In this document: positions 1 through 11,266 of the stretch, in pieces
Layout of the letters: every line of letters starts with the position of its first letter
Numbering within the stretch: position 1 is the first letter of the stretch
NCBI GenBank assembly: GCA_029204225.1
Contig: CM055100.1
Coordinates: 62,815,141-62,875,140, forward strand
Length of the DNA: 60,000 nucleotides
Source of the DNA: Diphasiastrum complanatum
Taxonomy: Eukaryota > Streptophyta > Lycopodiopsida > Lycopodiales > Lycopodiaceae
Reading direction: 5' to 3'
Notes under the pieces: generated by a model
The model's database searches: none
What the model was told of the DNA's origin: nothing
What the model saw: the letters and a program-made list of their open reading frames with translations, nothing else
Position numbers and translations under genes: made by a program

Positions 1-2
1 CA

Positions 3-327
3 TGGCCTACGGAGCAGCCAAGGAATGAAGATATCAATTGGTCAATAATTCTAGGAATTACCGAAGGCTGCTGCACATTATTGTCGATCCTTGGCCTTCC
101 TCATGAATCAAGATTGTTTCTGGGATCGAGGCTTAAATCCCATCAGGATCAATCCCAACGTGGCTCTACATTCAGAAGACGAACACCGTATGATGATCAA
201 ACTCTACTATCGAGCGGCTTTCATGTCCTCCCGGTATGTCTTAATGATTGAAGAATGGCAGGAATTTGGTTTTGTACAAGAGATGCGGGGATATCTGGGG
301 CCACTCCAACTTGGCAACAAATTGTAG
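3..327 (+). other. Unexplained open segment, possible partial exon
   Basis: One frame is open from the window edge to about 248 and another from 91 to 327. The first contains a hydrophobic stretch (WSIILGITEGCCTLLSILGL) and reaches a GTATGT splice-donor-like sequence near 235. I do not recognise either product. It could be the end of a host exon whose start lies outside the window, or a retroelement relic. Open length alone is weak evidence at this base composition. Confidence 0.15.
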
Positions 328-619
328 TTCTCAATATTCGAAGCCTTGGGAAGGGAACTGAACACGAGAAAAATGACAATGGCCAAGGCGAGCATAATAC
401 GCAAGAGGTTCTCAAGTATGCCGGAATGTAAGAGGTCGTTGAGAGATCTCAATTGCTTTCTGTTTCTATGAATGCTGCTAGATTAATTCGAATTTCAAGA
501 TCTGTTTCAACTCGCTGTACAATAGATAGAAATAGGATTTGAATGGTGTTCATCCGAATTGCTGGCTTATTTTTAGATGAATATTATTGACTTACATGTT
601 TCAATGAATGGGAGTGCTT
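328..619. other. No recognisable feature
   Basis: AT-rich sequence with stops in all frames. I see no repeat, RNA or element boundary here. Confidence 0.5.
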
Positions 620-799
620 CAGGAGTGAACCATCCCATGAATCAATTGACAGGCTGGATTCAAAACATATACTACAATGTGTGCTAGGACCATTCTGTAT
701 GGGCAATAAACTAAGAAGATAATCTCAAAACGCCCAACAACCTGGTAACAGGCAGAAGCAATCTGCAAAAGCATAAAACTCATTTCACAGATTCTCAAA

Positions 800-1124
800 T
801 ACAGAATGTGTGAATAAATTCTAGCAATTGAGCATGTAGAAAGTAAAAAAAAGTGCAAAAAATGACCATTTTTGGTGATTTCTGGGGGATGGATTTCTCT
901 GAATTCATAAGGAGATCATTTTTGGATTTTTTTACAACATGATTAGCATTCCTTTTTACCTTCCTAGCAAGCTATTAGACCTGTAAATTGATGGCCAGTG
1001 GCTTATGTTTCATGTCCATCACGTTTGAAGCTATTTTGACTTCTACAAATCAATAAATCTTTGTTCTCAGCTCATACTGCTTCATAGGACCTGTATGAAT
1101 GCTTCATGGCAGTCTAATAGACCA
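800..1124 (+). repeat. Retroelement leader copy, inverted relative to 44.85-45.15 kb
   Basis: The sequence aligns with the reverse complement of about 44,850-45,150. Shared landmarks are CAATTGAGC(A/T)TGTAG near 815, GGGGGATGGAT near 890, CATAAGGAGATCA near 908, TGATTAGCATTCC near 940 and AGCTATTTTGACT near 1,028, with scattered differences between them. Similarity may extend weakly left to about 620. The second copy lies downstream of a primer-binding site on the minus strand, so this is probably the untranslated leader of an LTR retrotransposon (family F). No coding capacity is seen. Confidence 0.6.
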
Positions 1125-1989
1125 TTTAAGACTGTTGATAGTATCACTTTTGGGCTTGGGGAGGTGTTTGCATGTTTTTTGATCAATTGGTCTAGAAAAA
1201 GTGCATCCTATGCTTTGATCTCACACGTGTGAGTGTCTTGATCACTAGTTCTCCTTTTGTTCTGAGCTTTACAGCACCTAATTTGGTGTCTTGTAGCCAA
1301 AGTTATGATCATCTGAAGTTTTGCAATTTTGTGAGTAAAATTGACAAAATTTGAAATTGTTCTGATTGCATACTAGTCAATTTCCTAATTTGTGGTACTG
1401 TGTATGCATGGAGTGATTGCATGCTGATTCTCAGAGTGATTCTGACATGCATGAGGGATTCACATTTGTTTTGAGTGGTTATACACATGTAATTTGATAG
1501 TAAAGACACAAATCAATATATATGGCTGACAATTTTCGTAGAACTGAAATTTACGTAAAATTTCGTAGTCAAAAAAAGTAGTTAATGTCACATGTCATGC
1601 ATGCCTGATAGACATTAATTTAGTGAGATTAGGAATCAAACAATGAATCATTTTTTTTTTAATGCCTAAATACTGATAGTATTTTTGACGAATTTTTAAG
1701 ATTACGTAAAATTTTATAATTTTTTTTTTAATTAAAATCCGAAAATTCCAAATTTTCAATTTTTTCTAGTTTCTAGAATTATCTATGAAATGTACTAAAA
1801 TTAGTGAATTGACCATACTAGAGTCAATTTCAGTCAGATTTTGGTCAAATGTACTTCACTAATAGTTAATTAGATATTAATTAATTTTAGTAATATCCAA
1901 GAATAGATAAATCGAATGCCTGAAGAAATTTCAAATCAAGTTGCAAATTCAGGTGCATCATCCTATATGGTGATTTTTCAGTAGTTGAG
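1125..1989 (+). repeat. Possible relic of a D-family LTR, then featureless sequence
   Basis: Where the F copy ends, the sequence TGTTGATAGTATCAC resembles the start of the D-family LTR (TGTTGAAAATTGTCAC at 38,122 on the minus strand). About 90 bases in there is a CACACGTGTGA palindrome, at the spacing seen in D LTRs. Similarity is weak after that, and no primer site or terminal CA was found. From about 1,560 to 1,989 I see only AT-rich sequence. Confidence 0.25.
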
Positions 1990-2399
1990 TATATGGCGCT
2001 CAACGATATGAATAATCGAAATCAGATGAGAGATCAGCAAATGGAGGTTCTTCTAAACCAGGTCAAATTATTTCTTTGCCCAATCTTGATTTTCAACTAG
2101 AGATATATTCGGGAGAGAAAAAGGAGAAGAAACCTGAATTTTTCGTGGATCTATATCTTTTGTTCAGAGAAAAATATGAATCAGACTCCCATTTTGGTCA
2201 TATTTGGAACATTGTAATGTGGACATTGTTGAGTCGAGTTGACATGGGACTCAACTAACAAAGAAAGATAAGAAGATTGTGAGAGTTTACCATTCGAGAT
2301 GAATTGCTATTTCGGAATGGAAACGTTTTTGTACCTAGGGATGACGAGCTCAAACACAAGATTTTGTTTGAATGTCATGACATGCCCTCCTGTGCAATA
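1990..2399 (+). pseudogene. Ty3/Gypsy relic: gag-like piece joined to integrase zinc-finger region
   Basis: Two fragments lie in different frames. The first (about 1,994-2,258, itself frameshifted near 2,075) encodes a short coiled-coil-like stretch followed by a region resembling Gypsy gag (KKPEFFVDLYLLFREKY). The second (about 2,270-2,399) reads FTIRDELLFRNGNVFVPRDD then ELKHKILFECHD. This matches the conserved segment before and through the first His of the Gypsy integrase HHCC finger. Protease, reverse transcriptase and RNase H are missing between them. The integrase piece stops exactly where the LTR of element A begins (2,400), so A inserted into an already deleted Gypsy element, or a deletion happened later. 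The gag assignment is the weaker of the two. Confidence 0.5.
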
Positions 2400-3182
2400 T
2401 GTTGGAAAGAGGTGATAATGCACTAACGACAAGTCGAAGCTTGTGAATGACTTATTGAGCACAACGAAATGAGCATGCTTTCCTAATGCATGACTGCACC
2501 TATCAGTATTGAACAAAACATAATGACAAGAGTCACGTTCAATCTTTTAACAACTAACTTGGAAATTATCAGAGCTAAAGTGATTACGTAGCCAAATAAT
2601 GAAGAATTGAATTATCAGACAAAAGCAATATGAGATCAAAGAGATTCTGACATAATACTGAACGCAATAAAAGATAGATTGATTCAGCAAAATGATGAGC
2701 ACAAGACAATTGTGGATAGAAACTGCATACTCTAAGCTATTTTTGAAAACTCTATTTGATTTGCACTTTTGTTGATAAGCAGTAAGCGCTAATAGCAAAA
2801 CTCTAAAAGAACTCTAAAGAACTAAGCTATAATGCTCAAGAGTGTTCAAGCTTGAAAGCTTGAGAAAGCCGCTAAATTCTACTTCAATACATTGCATGAA
2901 TGAATGAAATAATAGACGTATGATCAACTATTTATACTAAGCAAAAACGGGTGTCCAGTAGGACAGCTGATTAGGTCGTAGATCATAATGGCCAGTTGGC
3001 CATAGTGAGCTGGCATCCATCCAGTTAGTACTTCCTAGAAATTTACTTGTGAAATCCAACTATGAGCAATTTCCATGTATTTCTACAGACTGTGTAGAAA
3101 CATGTATAAAACTGCAGAGCTGGATAATGTAGCGGATGAAGATTAAAAACGATTAGTTTATCATCAAGAGAATAATCCAACA
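2400..3182 (-). repeat. 3' LTR of Copia element A
   Basis: Read on the minus strand, the LTR starts TGTTGGATTATTCTC directly after a purine tract (AAGGGGGAG) and ends near CTTTCCAACA at 2,400. It shares its start, its TATA region (TATAAATAG at 2,928-2,936) and the downstream CTTGAGCATT and GATTGAACGTGA segments with the 5' LTR of element B. It lacks the roughly 400-bp CG-rich tract found in B's LTR, which accounts for its shorter length (783 versus 1,164 bp). Confidence 0.75.
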
Positions 3183-5671
3183 CTCCCCCTTAATTTGAAT
3201 CCATGAATGCTTTCACCTTTAACCTTAGTTTTGCACAAAAGTTTGTGTGTGCATCCAAGCTTAATGTTTTAGTAAAAATATTTGTTGTCATATCTTGTGT
3301 TTGACAGTAAAGCAAATCAAGCTCTTTGTCAAGAACTTTGCTTCTGACATAGTGATACTTAATTTCAATGTGCTTACTCCTAAAATGAAATCTAGGGTTG
3401 CTTGATAAAGAATGGCACTTTGATTATCACAAAATAGAATCGTCGAAGCATATTGATTCAGAATGATATCTGAAAGTAAGTTTCTCAACCATACTGCTTC
3501 CTTTGTAGCTTGCAAGACTACGATATATTCTGATTCAATGGAAGATAGAGCTATCAAAGTTTTCTTGCGACTGTTCCATGAAATAGGACCATTGTTGAGG
3601 AAGAACGTAAATCTAGAAGTGGATTTACGAGGAGTCTACATCTCCTGCCCAACTTGCATCTGAGTAATCATTGAGAATATTGAGTTTGTCGTTGTCGACT
3701 CTTCCATAACAAATGCAAAAGTTCATAGTAGCTTGAAGATATCTCATGACTCTGATAAGAGCCTTCCAATGTGTTATACCAAGGTTGGTCATATACTGAC
3801 TTAAGGAACTGATTGCAAAAGCTATGTTTGGTCTGGTATAGATCATCGCCTATGTAAGAGTCCTATTATCGAATGATAAGGATAATGACATATTTGCTCA
3901 TTCTCTTCGATTGTTTGGAGACACTGATCCTTCGACATCTTGTGTCGTGGTCTCATTGGTGAGAGAGCTAATTTGCAATTCATCAGATTATATTTGATTT
4001 GTGAATGTATCTTTGTTGAGAGATATAGATCAACTTCTGTTTTCTATCTCTTTGAATTCGAATACCTAGACAGTAATGAGCTTCGTCCAGATCGGTCATG
4101 TCGAATTCGAAAGATAGCATTATCTTAGCTTCATTTATCAGATCTATACTGTTGCTGAAAAGCAATGTGTTGTCCACATACAAAGTGATAATGATAAAGA
4201 AATGCTGCACTGACTTGAAGTAGACATTTGAATCTGAAGAGCTTGGCGTGTAGATGTGAATAAGGAAAGTATTGATCCTTTGAAACCATGCTCGAGTAGA
4301 TTGCTTCAAGCCATAAAGTGCTTTATGAAGCTTACACACATGATTGTGTTTACCTTCGATATTGTAACCTTCAAGTTGCACCATGTAAATGTCCTCTTTG
4401 ATAACTCCATTAAGATATGTTGTCTATACATACATTTGATGTATTTTCAAATTTGCTACAACAACAAATGACAATAGAAGTCTAATAAAAGAATGTTTAA
4501 CTACTGGACTGAAGGTCTTAGTGTAGTTGACGTTATGTACCTGAGAGAATCCTCTGGCTACAAGTCGAGCCTTTCTTGGATCGATACTTCCATCTACCTT
4601 GTACTTGATTTTGAACAACCATTTGCAATCAACTACATTTCTATTGGCAGGTAATTCGACGATTGTCCAAGTCTAGTTCTTGATAAGAGATAAATACTCT
4701 TTATCCATAGCTTCTTTCCAGAGATCAGAATCGGGCTAACTGAGTGCTTCTTTGACAATCTTCGGCTCTTGAACAAGGTAAGTTGCAGACTCATCGATAT
4801 ACTGTTAGGTGGTCTGTTGACTCTTGTCGATCTTCTGGGTGATGATCGAAGTTGATCTTCATCATGTTGTAGTTGCTAAACTGCAACATCATCATCTTTA
4901 GCTTCGTAATTGATAAGTTGTTCGTTGGGAGTAGACAAGCTTGGACCTTCAATAGGAATAGTCGAATTTGGAACTTGAAAGTTCGCTATTTCGAAAGAGT
5001 CCGGAAGTTCGACCATATGAGCTTTGTCTTTTTCTTTGAGGTTAATAAATTGATCTTCGATGAAGATGACATATCGGCTAGTGAATATCTTCGAGTCGAC
5101 AAGATTATACAACTTATAAGCTTTATCTAGTGTAACTGATGAAAATAGACTTGATACAATCGAGCTTATTCCTGAGATCATGTGGAATTTGCGCATAAGC
5201 AATACATCCAAAAACTCATAAGTTCGATAAAGAAGGTTTGGAGCCTGTCCAAACTTCGTATGGTATTTTTTGCCGATTCGACTAAGGTTATGTTCTTTCT
5301 CTCACAAGACCATTCGATTGAGGCGAATAGGAGGTAATGTATTGTTGTTCGATGAGTTTGTTAAATTCGGTAGAGATATATTCTCTCCTGTTGTCAGACC
5401 TCAGTGCTTTAATTCTTTTACCAGTTTGATTTTCTGTATGCTCTTTGAATTGTCGAAATTTGTTGAAAGCCTCCAATTTTTGCTTAATAATATACGTAGT
5501 TGTTCTACTTGAATATTTGTCAATAAAGGTAATAAAATACTTTGCATCTAGCAACGACGGAGTTTGCATTGGACCACATATATTTGAACGAACAACGTCT
5601 AACAAATCTTTTGTTGCATGCCTATGTATTGATTTAAAGGGAATCCTAGTCTGCTTTCCAAGGATGCAACT
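3183..5671 (-). mobile_element. Copia element A: integrase to RNase H relic, 5' half missing
   Basis: Minus-strand pol remains in the order expected for Ty1/Copia. Integrase lies at about 5,670-5,288 (zinc-finger Cys, then GKQTRIPF, KYFITFIDKYS and a degraded catalytic core reading RSDNRREY). The fingers and palm of reverse transcriptase lie at about 4,690-3,980 (GFSQVHNVNYTKTFSPVVK, LHKALYGLKQS). RNase H lies at about 3,846-3,288 (SDASWAGDVD, then ALSSIESEYIVVLQATKEA). Many stops and frameshifts are present. The polymerase motif reads YVDN instead of YVDD, so a catalytic Asp is lost. The gag and protease half is absent: the integrase is cut at 5,671, where the 5' LTR of element B starts on the opposite strand. 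Confidence 0.85.
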
Positions 5672-6835
5672 TGTTGGATTATTCTCCTTCTTACCAATCG
5701 ACTAATCGGTTTTAATCTTCATCCATTGTTATATCCGGTTCTGCGATTTTCTTTTCCCATTTTTTTACACTCTAAAGTTTTACAAGTGTTTTTACACAAT
5801 CTACATAATTACACGGAGTTTTACCACAGTGTCGCAATTCATTTTCTCTCACTTCTGCTTTCTCACCTGTTAGGAAATACACCGAGTTTTACCTTAGTGC
5901 CGCTTCGGTTTTTCATTTTTGGCGAAGTTGTCGCCTGTCATGAATCTCGTGTAAATATGTAGTGTCGCTTTTCGCATTTTTCACTTGAAAAAATGTCGTA
6001 CTTTTCGCTTTCTCCAAAGAGCCTCAAAAGTTGAGGAAATGACTCTGGCAAAGTGTAGGACAACCCTAAATCAGTTTTTAAGGCACTGTCACGTTTTTCG
6101 CAAAATCTCGATATTGTCGTCTTTTGCGACAGTGTCGCATGTGGCTGTTTTAGTTCATTTTTGCAGAAGTGATAGTTTGGTTCATTTATGTAGACATAAC
6201 GTCTACTGCCAATTTCACCACTTATCAGCAATCAATGACAAGGAACCGGATGGATGCTAGCAGATACCAGCCAACTGGCAATCACAATTGACGACCTAAT
6301 TTCTTAGTATAAATAGCCGATCATATTCATACAGTTTTAATGTAAGCAGTTTAATATCAGCAAGTATTGCAAGTTAGCTCTCTATCAAGCTTTTAAGCTT
6401 CAACTCTCTTGAGCATTCTAGCTCAGTTTTAGAGTTATATTTTAGAGTTGCTATTGCGCTATTGCTTATCAGTGTAGCTGCTTGTTATCAGACTTACCCT
6501 TAGTTACTCAGAGATAGCTTAGAGTGCACGATTTTCATTTGCTAATGTTTTGCACTCATTAGCATCTGATTTTATTTTTTATGAATCAATACCTATCCTT
6601 CAATGTATGTCAGAATGCATGCATCTCTGTATTTTCTTTGTAACTGATAAAATTGTCTGAGAATTCGATACTTCATGTTTGGCGATGTAATCACTTAGTA
6701 TCTAGCAATTTCAAAGTTAGTTTCTAAAGATTGAACGTGATTCCCATCACTACTGCTTTGGTCAATTTTTGATAGGAGTAGTCATGCACTGGAAGTAGGA
6801 AGTTTCCGCTACGATTATCTAACCTATTTCCGACA
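5672..6835 (+). repeat. 5' LTR of element B
   Basis: Begins TGTTGGATTATTCTCC and ends CA directly before the primer site. TATAAATAG at 6,308-6,316 is the likely promoter TATA box. About 5,810-6,230 contains many copies of GTGTCGC-like and TTTTCGC-like words, absent from A's LTR but retained in B's 3' LTR. Its first 420 bp match 9,963-10,422 closely. Confidence 0.85.
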
Positions 6836-6848
6836 TGGTATCAGAGCT
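6836..6848 (+). other. Primer-binding site of element B
   Basis: TGGTATCAGAGCT immediately follows the LTR. It is complementary to the 3' end of plant initiator methionine tRNA, the usual primer of Copia elements. Confidence 0.85.
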
Positions 6849-7034
6849 ATTTCACTACATCTTTATCTAATTCCTTTTCATGATATGAGAGCAAAAGCTT
6901 TAATACTTGATATCTTTCGCAATATCAAATTGATATCAAACTCTTCAATCTTTCAGTATCATAGATTTGGTTTCCTATTGTTGGGATTACTACAAAGTTA
7001 GCATCATCGATACAATCGACAGACTAAGTTCCAG

Positions 7035-7919
7035 ATGGATTCTCAAAGTAAAGTTGGTCTTATTGCAAACAAGTTGAATGGATCCAATTATCATTTCTGG
7101 AAATTTAAGATGAAGGCCTTGCTAATCACCAGCAAATTATGGGATGTTGTTACAACAGGTATAGAAGTAAAACCTGACGATGACTCAAAGTGAAAATCGA
7201 AGGACGGTAAAGCTTTTGCACTTATTATCCTCAATATATCAGATACACAGATTGGACACATAGTTGAAGCTAAAACATCAAAAGGCGTTCGGGACATCTT
7301 GAACTCACTATATGATGTGAGGGATGTAGCTACCAAGTTACATCTACAAAGGAAATTCTTTACATTCAAGATGTTTGTTGGTGATTCTCTTCCGAATCAC
7401 AATAACCAATTTAAGAATCTCTTGCAATAGATGGCCGTTGTCGGATCAGTCATAGATGATCAAGACGCAATTATGACATTGCTTTCAAGCTTGCCCTCTA
7501 CATATGAGAACTAGGTGATGATCATATCGACACACTCAGACTTAAGTCTTATCACTATATTGCTGCAAGAAGATAATAGAAGAAGTCAGGACACTTCGTC
7601 GACTTCCTCCTCTCAGGCTCTATATATCAACAAAGGCTCTAAGCGACAGAAGCAGAAAAGCTCCAAGAAGGCTGCAACGAATCAGAAGCCGACTCAAAGT
7701 CAAGAACAATCATCGACTCCACAGTCAAAGAAAAACATGTTTTACAGGGATTGCAAACGCAATAACCATGAGATCAAGGATTGTCAAATTCTCCAAGCGA
7801 AGAACGCAGCCAAGCAACCTGATCAACAAGCAAACACAATTTTATCATCTCCCCAGGTCGAAGTGGACGAAGGTGCATTCATGGTCAAAGATCAAAGCGC
7901 ATTTTTGGATGACTCATGA
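7035..7919 (+). pseudogene. Element B gag and start of protease
   Basis: The ATG at 7,035 begins a typical Copia gag N-terminus (LNGSNYHFWKFKMKALL). The frame is broken by TGA at about 7,192, TAG at about 7,429 (after LLQ) and TAG at about 7,513 (YEN then stop, where a Trp is usual). The zinc knuckle near 7,740-7,790 is degenerate (YRDCKRNNHEIKDC, missing one Cys). The protease site FLDSGATQHMT at about 7,921-7,953 is preceded by a TGA where Trp is usual. Gag would form virus-like particles; this copy cannot make a full protein. Confidence 0.8.
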
Positions 7920-9790
7920 TTTCTAGATTCTGGAGCAACTCAACATATGACCAATCAACGTGAGATCTTCAACTCCTACATGCCTTATAGCACGAACAAA
8001 TTTCTTCATATGGTGACAATAGTACTCACACTATTGAAGGTGAAGGTACTGTAAGATTGCGATTCCAGCACGATCAATTCAAATTACTATCAAAAGTCTT
8101 ATATGTTCCTAAACTCTCTACAAATCTATTATCAGTAAGTAGAATTACAGATTTAGGTCATAAGGTAGAATTTGAATCTGATCTATGCAAAATTATTGAT
8201 AGGAGTAATAAGATCCTTGCACTCAGCAAGAGACAGAGTTACTTACATAGATTGGCACATTGTTATTCTAAGTCTAGTCAAGCCTTGAAAACCTCTATTT
8301 TAGTCAATAAAGCATTACTATGGCATCATCGCTTAAGAAACGTAAATCATGCATCTATTTTGAACATGTCCAAACAATTTGTGGTTCTTGATCTCGACTA
8401 TCCTTCTAGTAAGGTCGATCTCCTTGTTTGTCATAACTGCATTTTTGGAAAGCCCTTCATTGTTAGATGCAAAGTATTTTATTACCTTTATTGATGAGTT
8501 TTCTAGAAGGACAGTTGTTTATTTTCTTAAACAGAAGCCAGAGGCTTTCATCAAATTCAGACAATTCAAAGAGCATGTTGAGAATCAAACTGGCAAACGA
8601 ATCAAAGCGTTGAGGTCAGATAATGGGGAAGAATACATCTCCAACGAATCCAAGGAGTACTCAACAACGGCATTGAGCAACAATATATTACCTCCTATTC
8701 ACCTCAGTCAAATGGTCTTGCTGATAGAAAGCACAAAACCTTAGTTGAATCGGTTACATGGTGCAACCCGAAGGTTATATTATTGAGGGTAAACACAATC
8801 ATGTGTGCAAACTCCATAAGGCACTTTATGGCTTGAAACAATTTGCTCGAGCATAGTTTCAAAGGATCAATATTCTTCTTATTGATCACGGTTACGCACC
8901 TAGCTCTTCAGATTCAAATGTTTACTGCAAAGCAATGCAACAATCTTTTATCATTATCACTTTATATGTGGATGATACATTGCATTTCAGCAACAGTACC
9001 AATTTGATAAAGGAAGCTAAGACAATGCTATTTTCCAAATTCGACGTGACCGATCTGGGCGAAGCTCATTTCTGCCTTGGTATACAAATCCACAGAGACA
9101 GAAAATAGAAGTTGATCTACATCACACAACATACATAGATCTGCAACATTTTAGTCAGATATAATCTGATCAATTGCAAAGTAGCTCTTTCGCCAATGGA
9201 ATCAGGACTCAAATTGTCAAAGGACCAGTGTCCCCAAACAATTCACGAGAAGCAGTAGATGTGTGAGTATCCTTACCATTCTATTATAGGATCTCTTATG
9301 TATGCCATGATCTGTACCAGGCCAGACATTGCTTTTGCAGTCAGCTCTCTCAGTTAGTTTATGACTAATCCCGGTGTAACACATTGGAAGTCTCTCATCA
9401 GAGTCATGAGATATCTTCGAGCTACTATGGACTTTTGCATTTGTTATGGAACAGTCGACAACGACAAACTCAATTTCCTTAGTGGTTACACAAATGCGAG
9501 TTGGGCAAGAGATGTAGACACTCGTAAATCTACTTCCGGATTTACATTATTCCTCAACAATGGTGTAATTTCCTGTAACAATCACAAACAATCTTCGATA
9601 GCTCTATCTTCCACTGAATCAAAGTATATCGCAGCCTCTCAAGCTACAAAGGAAGCAATTTGGTTGAGAAACTTATTTTCAGATATCGATCTGAATCAAT
9701 ATGCTCGAGCGACATTATTTTGTGATAATCAAAGTGCCATCACTTTATCAACCACCCTAGATTTCATTCCAGGAGTAAGCACATTGAACT
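7920..9790 (+). pseudogene. Element B protease, integrase, reverse transcriptase and RNase H remains
   Basis: Recognisable blocks in order: aspartic protease core DSGATQHMT (about 7,925); NLLSVSRITDLGHKVEFE (about 8,120); the pre-integrase block LLWHHRLRNVNHASI (about 8,315); integrase CHNCIFGK, then FITFIDEFSRR and ALRSDNGEEYIS (8,480-8,645); reverse transcriptase from about 8,757 (LHKALYGLKQFARA, YVDDTLHFSN); and RNase H 9,361-9,790 (SGYTNASWARDVDTRKSTSG, ALSSTESKYIAASQATKEA, CDNQSA). The polymerase YVDD is intact, unlike A. In-frame TAG stops occur at 8,854, 9,106, 9,256 and 9,355; A has TGG, CAG, CAA and CAG at the matching codons. Confidence 0.85.
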
Positions 9791-9962
9791 GAAGTATCAT
9801 TTCGTCAAAAGCAAAGTTCTCAACGAAGAGGTTAGATTGCAGTACTGTAGAACACAAGATATGACAGCTGATATTTTTACCAAAGCGTTTGGATACACAC
9901 AAGATTCTGAGTAGAACTAAGTTTGAAGGTCAAGGCTTTCAAGGATTTAGATTAAGGGAGAG

Positions 9963-10422
9963 TGTTGGATTATTCTCCCTTTTATGAATCTACTAATCGG
10001 TTTTAATCTCCATCCATTGTTTTATCCCGTTCTACGGTTTTTCCCCGTTCTTTTACAGTCTGCAGTTTTACAAGTGTTTCTACACAATCTACAGAACTAC
10101 ACAAAGTTTTACCATAGTGTGGCATTTCATTTTCTCTCATTTTGGCTTTCTCACCTGTCAGGAAATACACGGAGTTTTACCTTAGTGTCGCTTCGTTTTT
10201 TCATTTTTGGCGAAGTTGTCGCCTGTCAAGAATCTCGTGTAAAAATGTAGTGTCGCTTTTCGCATTTTTTGCCTGTCAGGATTTGCAAGCAAATATGCAG
10301 AGTCGCATTTTTCACTTGACAAAATGTAGCACTTTTCGCTTTCTCCAAAGAGGAAATAACTCTGGCAAAGTGTAGAACAGCCCTAAATCAGTATTTAAGG
10401 CACTGTCACGTTTTTCACAAAA
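9963..10422 (+). repeat. Truncated 3' LTR of element B
   Basis: It starts TGTTGGATTATTCTCC after the purine tract TTAAGGGAGAG and follows the 5' LTR closely until CACGTTTTTC(A/G)CAAAA. After that the sequence is unrelated. The TATA region and terminal half are missing. Confidence 0.85.
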
Positions 10423-10606
10423 CCCTATAGCATGGTCACACATGACATAATACTTGGTCATGTTAGATCCAAACATGATATCATTACTCCTAATAATGCC
10501 TGTACATAAAATTTTGAAATTCATGTGACCTTGTAATTATTATCGATGATTTGTACTAGACTTTGCTAAGCTGTCATGCTCTATCTACTAGCTTATAATC
10601 AACTTA
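10423..10606. other. No recognisable feature
   Basis: Short AT-rich spacer between the broken LTR of B and the target duplication of element C. Confidence 0.5.
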
Positions 10607-10611
10607 GTGTG

Positions 10612-11252
10612 TGTGAGAGATTTCAACTAGTTTAGTCTAGTTTAGTCATATTTTGGTTAATTGTCAATAAGAGGCCAAAACTCATCTTAGACTTATAGAT
10701 AACCTTTTTGAAGTTATATTAGTTTAAAATACATTCAATAAACACTTTTTGAAAGTGTGGGAAAGTTGGTAGTTGAGTTTGAGAGATATTCAAATTTGAA
10801 CTTTGGGTACATTGAATTTAGACCCAAAGATAGTAGAGTTTACATTTTGGAGGGAAAGCCAAGTGGCAAAATAGGGTTTGGACACTCTATTGAAGGAGAG
10901 ACACATCTTCTCTCTTCTCTCTCTCATTTCATCATTATACATGGTTCTCTTTGGGTTCTACTACTCATTGGTGCACTATCTTGGTGTTATCTTGCAATCT
11001 TTTGTGTAGGATGCTCATGTATTGCTATTTTCGGTTCCACACGTGTGAAATATAGTAGGGTACTGTGATTGTACGGAAAGCAAACATATTTTATGTTTTG
11101 GTTCATGTTTGATCAATATCTTTTAGAGTTTGCATCTCATTTTGTATGTAGATGCTGATTTTTCTACATTGGCAGGATTGTTGGTTTGCTCCTTATTGTA
11201 ACCAAAGATCAGGGACATGGATTGGATCTTGAATGATCTGAAATAATTCACA
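10612..11252 (+). repeat. 5' LTR of element C
   Basis: 641 bp, TG to CA. It contains the G-box palindrome CACACGTGTGA at about 11,038. The likely TATA position reads ACTCTATTGAAG here but ACTCTATAAAAAG in the 3' copy at 15,558, so the 5' TATA box appears mutated. Confidence 0.9.
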
Positions 11253-11266
11253 TGGTATCAGAGCTC
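11253..11266 (+). other. Primer-binding site of element C
   Basis: TGGTATCAGAGCTC directly follows the LTR end. Confidence 0.85.

Larger units (their letters stand above)
5672..10422 (+). mobile_element. Copia element B, decayed, with internal deletions
   Basis: The full span runs from the 5' LTR (5,672-6,835) to a truncated 3' LTR (9,963-10,422). It belongs to the same family as A, in opposite orientation. Internal order is gag, protease, pre-integrase, part of integrase, part of reverse transcriptase, RNase H. Two deletions are visible. About 110 bp after the integrase CIFGK joins that motif to SLLDAKYF in another frame. A larger one near 8,745 removes the rest of integrase and the start of reverse transcriptase. 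The 3' LTR loses its second half at 10,422, so no target duplication can be checked on that side. Confidence 0.85.

Noticed and set aside
207-452. Overlapping minus-strand open frames at the left edge
   Set aside because: No motif, and overlapping plus-strand frames are equally open; a composition effect.
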